A DNA stretch of 9,945 nt from Firm-04 sp946413695. Lineage in GTDB: Bacteria > Bacillota > Clostridia > Oscillospirales > Ruminococcaceae. Location of the stretch: NCBI GenBank assembly GCA_946413695.1, contig CAMKLV010000098.1:1-9945 (forward strand), in the 5' to 3' direction. A program made the position numbers and the translations under genes. The notes under the pieces are model-generated. The model was not told the origin of the DNA. It saw only the letters and a list, made by a program, of their open reading frames with translations, and did not search any database. Shown here piece after piece: positions 7,473 to 9,945 of this stretch; the stretch's first letter is position 1; every line of letters starts with the position of its first letter.

Positions 7473-9410
7473 TCAGACCTCCATAATAATCGGAAGGATC
7501 ATCGGGGAACGCTTTGTCTTCTGGAAGATGTGGTCGGAGAGCACATCTCGGAGCTTGCCCTTGAGCGCTGTCCAGTCGCGCAGTTCATTCGGTGCGCAGT
7601 GCTCGAGCGTCTCCGTGAGCAGCAGTCTTGCTTCATCCATGAGCTCCTCCGCCTCGCGGACATAGACAAATCCGCGCGAGATCAGCTCCGGACCGGAAAC
7701 GATCTCATTTTCTGCGCGGTCAATGCCGATGACGATGATGATGAGACCGTCCTGCGCGAGATGCTTTCTGTCCCGCAGTACGATCGAGCCGACATCGCCG
7801 ACGCCGAGACCGTCCACGAGCACTCTGCCCGCAGGCGCCTGCCCGACAATCTTCATATCAATGCCGTTCGATTCGATGACATCGCCGATCTGACCGACGA
7901 TGATATGATCTCTGTCCATGCCGAGCTCCATTGCAAGCTCTGCGTGCTTCTTCAGATGCTTATACTCGCCGTGCACCGGAATAAAATACTTCGGCTTTGT
8001 CAGCGAGAGCATCAGCTTGAGCTCCTCCTGGCAGGCGTGTCCGGAGACATGCACCTCATACATTCTCTCATAGACCACATGCGCGCCCGATTTCATCAGC
8101 TCATTGACGACGCGTGTCACATACTTCTCGTTGCCGGGGATCGGCGTTGCAGAGATGATGATGAAATCCTGCGGCGTGATGTTGACCTTTTTGTGATCGC
8201 CCATTGCCATGCGCGTCAGTGCGGACATCGGTTCGCCCTGACTGCCGGTCGTGATCAGCACGATCTGCTCGGCGGAATAGCGGTTCATCAGGTCGATATC
8301 TATAATAGTATTCTCCTTGACATCGAGATATCCAAGCTCGCGCGCAATCGAAATGACATTGACCATGCTGCGTCCGAAGACGGCAACCTTTCTGCCGCAG
8401 CGCTCGGCGCAGTTGATGATCTGCTGCACTCTGTGGATGTTCGAGGAGAACGTCGCGATGATGATGCGCTTGCCCTCCGCCTCGGCAAAGAGCTTGTCAA
8501 AGGAGACGCCGACCTTGCGCTCTGTCGGGGTATAGCCCGGACGCTCGGCGTTTGTGGAATCCGCCATCAGTGCGAGGACGCCGCGGCTGCCCAGCTCGCC
8601 GAATCTGCCGAGGTCGATGATGCCGCCGTTGATCGGGGAATAATCGACCTTGAAATCGCCCGTGTGGACGAGCACGCCTGCCGGTGTGTGGATCGCGAGA
8701 CCGACTGCATCCGGAATCGAGTGGTTGACATGGATCAGCTCGACCGCCATGCAGCCCATGCGGATGGTCTTGCGCGGTGCCACGATGTTGAGATTGACCT
8801 TGCCGGTCAGCTGATGCTCCTTGAGCTTTGCCTCGACGAGTGCGAGCGTCAGGCGCGTGCCGTAAACCGGCGTGTTGACCTTTTTCAGCAGATATGCAAG
8901 TCCGCCGATGTGATCCTCGTGACCGTGTGTCAGCACGATGCCGCGGAGTTTCTCCGCGTTGCGTTCGATATAAGTGAAATCCGGAATGACGAGATCAACG
9001 CCGAGCATTTCGGCATCGGGGAAGGCAAGGCCGCAGTCAATGATGAACATATCATTGGCGCATTCGATCACGGTCATGTTCTTGCCGATCTCACCGAGGC
9101 CGCCCAGCGGAATGATCTTCACGGGGGTTTTGGCGCGCTGCTGCTTGCTTTCTTTCTGCGGTGCGCGCTGCACATTTGCCTGACGCGGTGCTTTCTCCTG
9201 CTTGCCGCTCTCGGCGGTTGCCTTTTTGGAGACAGCAGCCGGATTTTTCAGTACCTTCTCGGCTTTTTTGCGCTCCTGCTTCTCGAGCTTTTCGCTGACC
9301 AGTTCAAACTGGCTGATTTTTCTGCCGATTGCAGCGAGCGGGATGCCGCCTCTCTGTGATTTTCCCCGCGAGAATCCGCCCTTTCCGGAACGGTCTGTGT
9401 TTCTGTTCAA
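7473..9410 (-). CDS. rnj: Ribonuclease J with a basic N-terminal extension
   Basis: RNase J is a zinc-dependent beta-CASP metallo-beta-lactamase nuclease with 5'-3' exonuclease and endonuclease activity in mRNA decay and rRNA maturation. In this 645-aa protein the catalytic core begins about residue 97 (VKIIPLGGLGEIGKN). Visible motifs are HGHEDH 162-167, HSIPDA from 230, GDFK 251-254, the beta-CASP segment ATFSSNIHRVQQ 319-330, GSQGEP 389-394, SGHA 456-459 and PVHGEYKHL 478-486. The C-terminal domain runs to IIMEV. Residues 1-95 are rich in K, R, Q and A with a predicted helical patch about 30-55; such extensions occur in some RNase J proteins, and their role is unclear. The start is TTG at 9410, chosen because GAGGAG lies 7 nt upstream and no good ATG is near. 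Whether this is the RNase J1 or J2 type cannot be decided from one locus. Confidence 0.96.
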   Translation of the reverse strand: MNRNTDRSGKGGFSRGKSQRGGIPLAAIGRKISQFELVSEKLEKQERKKAEKVLKNPAAVSKKATAESGKQEKAPRQANVQRAPQKESKQQRAKTPVKIIPLGGLGEIGKNMTVIECANDMFIIDCGLAFPDAEMLGVDLVIPDFTYIERNAEKLRGIVLTHGHEDHIGGLAYLLKKVNTPVYGTRLTLALVEAKLKEHQLTGKVNLNIVAPRKTIRMGCMAVELIHVNHSIPDAVGLAIHTPAGVLVHTGDFKVDYSPINGGIIDLGRFGELGSRGVLALMADSTNAERPGYTPTERKVGVSFDKLFAEAEGKRIIIATFSSNIHRVQQIINCAERCGRKVAVFGRSMVNVISIARELGYLDVKENTIIDIDLMNRYSAEQIVLITTGSQGEPMSALTRMAMGDHKKVNITPQDFIIISATPIPGNEKYVTRVVNELMKSGAHVVYERMYEVHVSGHACQEELKLMLSLTKPKYFIPVHGEYKHLKKHAELAMELGMDRDHIIVGQIGDVIESNGIDMKIVGQAPAGRVLVDGLGVGDVGSIVLRDRKHLAQDGLIIIVIGIDRAENEIVSGPELISRGFVYVREAEELMDEARLLLTETLEHCAPNELRDWTALKGKLRDVLSDHIFQKTKRSPMILPIIMEV

Positions 9411-9417
9411 ATGATTA

Positions 9418-9423
9418 CTCCTC
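9418..9423 (-). promoter_or_regulatory. Strong Shine-Dalgarno site supporting the TTG start of rnj
   Basis: GAGGAG on the minus strand lies 7 nt before the TTG at 9408-9410, ideal spacing. It fixes the start codon as TTG. The last codons of a possible 13-codon leader ORF run through this SD, and that ORF's TAA stop lies just after it. Confidence 0.8.
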
Positions 9424-9430
9424 TCTGTCT

Positions 9431-9453
9431 GCAGGTCTCTCGCTGAGACCTGC
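9431..9453 (-). promoter_or_regulatory. Perfect 9-bp stem-loop in the rnj 5' UTR
   Basis: Arms GCAGGTCTC (9431-9439) and GAGACCTGC (9445-9453) pair perfectly around a 5-nt loop. From the predicted start site near 9479 the hairpin begins about 26 nt into the transcript and ends 7 nt before the SD core. No U-tract follows, so it is not a terminator. It could control mRNA stability or ribosome access; autoregulation by RNase J or cutting by RNase III are inferences. Confidence 0.7.
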
Positions 9454-9485
9454 CATAAAATTCAGGGTATATCCATACAGAATAT

Positions 9486-9514
9486 AGTATACGCGAAATG
9501 ATTAAAAAAGTCAA
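9486..9514 (-). promoter_or_regulatory. Sigma-A-type promoter of the rnj operon
   Basis: On the minus strand the -35 box TTGACT (9509-9514) is separated by exactly 17 bp from the -10 box TATACT (9486-9491). Each box differs from consensus at one base (TTGACA, TATAAT). The spacer is A/T-rich and includes a T-run. The expected start is near 9479, giving a 5' UTR of about 70 nt. It lies in the only sizeable gap upstream of the six genes and is the only strong promoter I found, so it probably drives all of them. Confidence 0.85.
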
Positions 9515-9646
9515 GTCTGCGCCCCTGCCGCCGGATGATTTTCGGAAAGTCAAGCAAAAAACTGCTCGTTTCTGCTCGGATTTTGCCGCAGTCTGTAGAG
9601 ATATGGAGTCTCCGGGTCGGCAGTGCCGACATCCATTTTGCTAAAG
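9515..9646. other. Intergenic region upstream of the rnj promoter
   Basis: No convincing gene is present. A direct repeat CTGCTCG-TTT-CTGCTCG occupies 9562-9578, with a 10-bp period. A second TTGACTTT on the minus strand (about 9546-9553) echoes the -35 region but has no -10 box at the right distance. A small hairpin with arms GTCGGC (9616-9621) and GCCGAC (9625-9630) precedes the repeat units. No ORF here looks real. Confidence 0.5.
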
Positions 9647-9706
9647 GCAGATTATTTGTTTTCTTGTTCTGTATCCTTTGTCCGAGTGTTAGATTTTAGT
9701 CTTGGC
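9647..9706 (-). repeat. Intergenic tandem repeat, right outer-diverged unit
   Basis: Read on the minus strand this unit contains GGACAAAGGATACAGAACAA, matching the purine-rich block of the left units at 63-89 and 134-160, preceded by a degenerate remnant (GCGCCAAG) of the GC-rich head. It is the unit nearest the operon on this side and the most diverged of the four. It is inverted relative to the left-hand copies. Confidence 0.65.
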
Positions 9707-9778
9707 GCAGATTGTTTTTGCTTTCTTGTTCTTATCCTGTCGTCTGAATGTTTTTTTCACTGGGCGCGGGGCGCGAAT
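9707..9778 (-). repeat. Intergenic tandem repeat, right unit with intact GC head
   Basis: On the minus strand this unit begins with the GC-rich head (9778 to 9760, identical to the left copies through CCCAG), then the purine-rich block TCAGACGACAGGATAAGAAC. It repeats the neighbouring unit with a period of about 60 bp, shown on the plus strand by GCAGATT at 9647 and 9707. Orientation is opposite to the left units. Confidence 0.72.
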
Positions 9779-9787
9779 GCGAGGGGA
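9760..9787. repeat. 28-bp inverted repeat, right copy
   Basis: This is the exact reverse complement of 22-49. It links the GC-rich head of the tandem unit to the first nine bases of the 81-nt hairpin. Together with the left copy it brackets about 9.7 kb containing the complete operon, its promoter and its terminator. Confidence 0.85.
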
Positions 9788-9859
9788 CAACCCAAAGAGG
9801 ACAGGGGGAAGGTTCGCAAGGCTCACATTCCCCCTATCCCCTTTAGGTTTTCCCCTCGC
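9779..9859. repeat. 81-nt imperfect hairpin (long inverted repeat)
   Basis: Two 32-nt arms pair at 28 of 32 positions with no bulges around a 17-nt loop (9811-9827). The outer arms are GCGAGGGGA and TCCCCTCGC, and the inner arms AGGGGGAA (9803-9810) and TTCCCCCT (9828-9835). The four mismatches are isolated single pairs. One arm is purine-rich and the other pyrimidine-rich. A related arm occurs at 1-30, so this appears to be a repeated element. It could be an RNA structure, a small non-autonomous mobile element or a DNA-level cruciform. Confidence 0.75.
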
Positions 9860-9945
9860 GCTCCCCTTTCCTCATTCCTTGACCCCTTTGGGGCGTAAGC
9901 CTCTCGTTTGGCGTAGGTTGTATCGTAAAACAGCAGCTTATTTGG
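9860..9945. other. Non-coding right edge
   Basis: No gene is supported. There is a short CCCC-TTT-GGGG palindrome at 9883-9893 and a repeated GGCGTA at about 9892 and 9909. The sequence may be more of the same repeat element or the edge of the next locus; it is too short to tell. Confidence 0.35.

Larger units (their letters stand above)
9415..9456 (-). other. Possible 13-codon leader ORF in the rnj 5' UTR
   Basis: An ATG at 9456 opens a frame encoding MAGLSERPADREE with a TAA at 9415-9417, directly after the rnj SD and 4 nt before the TTG start. The perfect 9-bp hairpin lies wholly within it. No SD is visible before this ATG, so translation is doubtful. If translated, it would open the hairpin and deliver ribosomes to the rnj start. 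A chance ORF this short is quite possible. Confidence 0.25.

Noticed and set aside
9811..9827. GGTTCGCAAGGC in the hairpin loop as a tRNA T-arm fragment or att site
   Set aside because: The match to a T-arm is superficial, no acceptor or anticodon structure flanks it, and no integrase is present.
9623..9898. A 91-codon plus-strand frame at the right edge
   Set aside because: It spans the repeat units and the 81-nt hairpin, shares a WARGAN-like string with the left-end frame only because both read the GC-rich repeat head, and lacks an SD.

Overview
This window carries one compact operon of six housekeeping genes, all on the minus strand. In transcription order (high to low coordinates) they are RNase J (rnj), the c-di-AMP phosphodiesterase gdpP, ribosomal protein L9 (rplI), replicative helicase (dnaB), tRNA(Ile)-lysidine synthetase (tilS) and the membrane AAA+ protease ftsH. 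The gdpP-rplI-dnaB order, RNase J, GdpP and the Shine-Dalgarno (SD) style point to Bacillota. The moderately high GC content, the RNase J with a long basic N-terminal extension, and the protein sequences suggest class Clostridia, possibly an Oscillospirales/Ruminococcaceae-type gut or rumen bacterium. The lineage is inferred from general appearance, not from a database match.

Layout: positions 1-290 are non-coding. They hold two tandem copies of a ~72-bp repeat, a long-stem intrinsic terminator for the operon, and a small GC palindrome just after the ftsH stop. Positions 291-9410 are almost solid coding sequence: gaps of 40, 7 and 13 nt (rnj/gdpP, gdpP/rplI, tilS/ftsH) and overlaps of 8 and 4 nt (rplI/dnaB, dnaB/tilS). 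Positions 9411-9514 hold the rnj ribosome binding site, a perfect 9-bp hairpin inside a possible 13-codon leader ORF, and a near-consensus sigma-A promoter. Positions 9515-9945 have no credible gene; they contain inverted-orientation copies of the left-end repeat family and an 81-nt imperfect hairpin.

The operon joins RNA processing and decay (RNase J), cyclic-dinucleotide signalling (GdpP), translation (L9, and TilS for AUA decoding), replication (DnaB) and membrane protein quality control (FtsH). All six proteins look full length with catalytic motifs present; there is no sign of frameshift or decay. The first and last genes both appear to start with TTG, and for both the SD position supports that choice.

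The least ordinary feature is not a gene. The whole operon lies between two inverted copies of a compound repeat (hairpin arm, GC-rich palindrome, then A/G-rich tandem units), including an exact 28-bp inverted match at the two window ends. This looks like a lineage-specific intergenic repeat family. I found no defence system, CRISPR array, transposase, tRNA or rRNA here.
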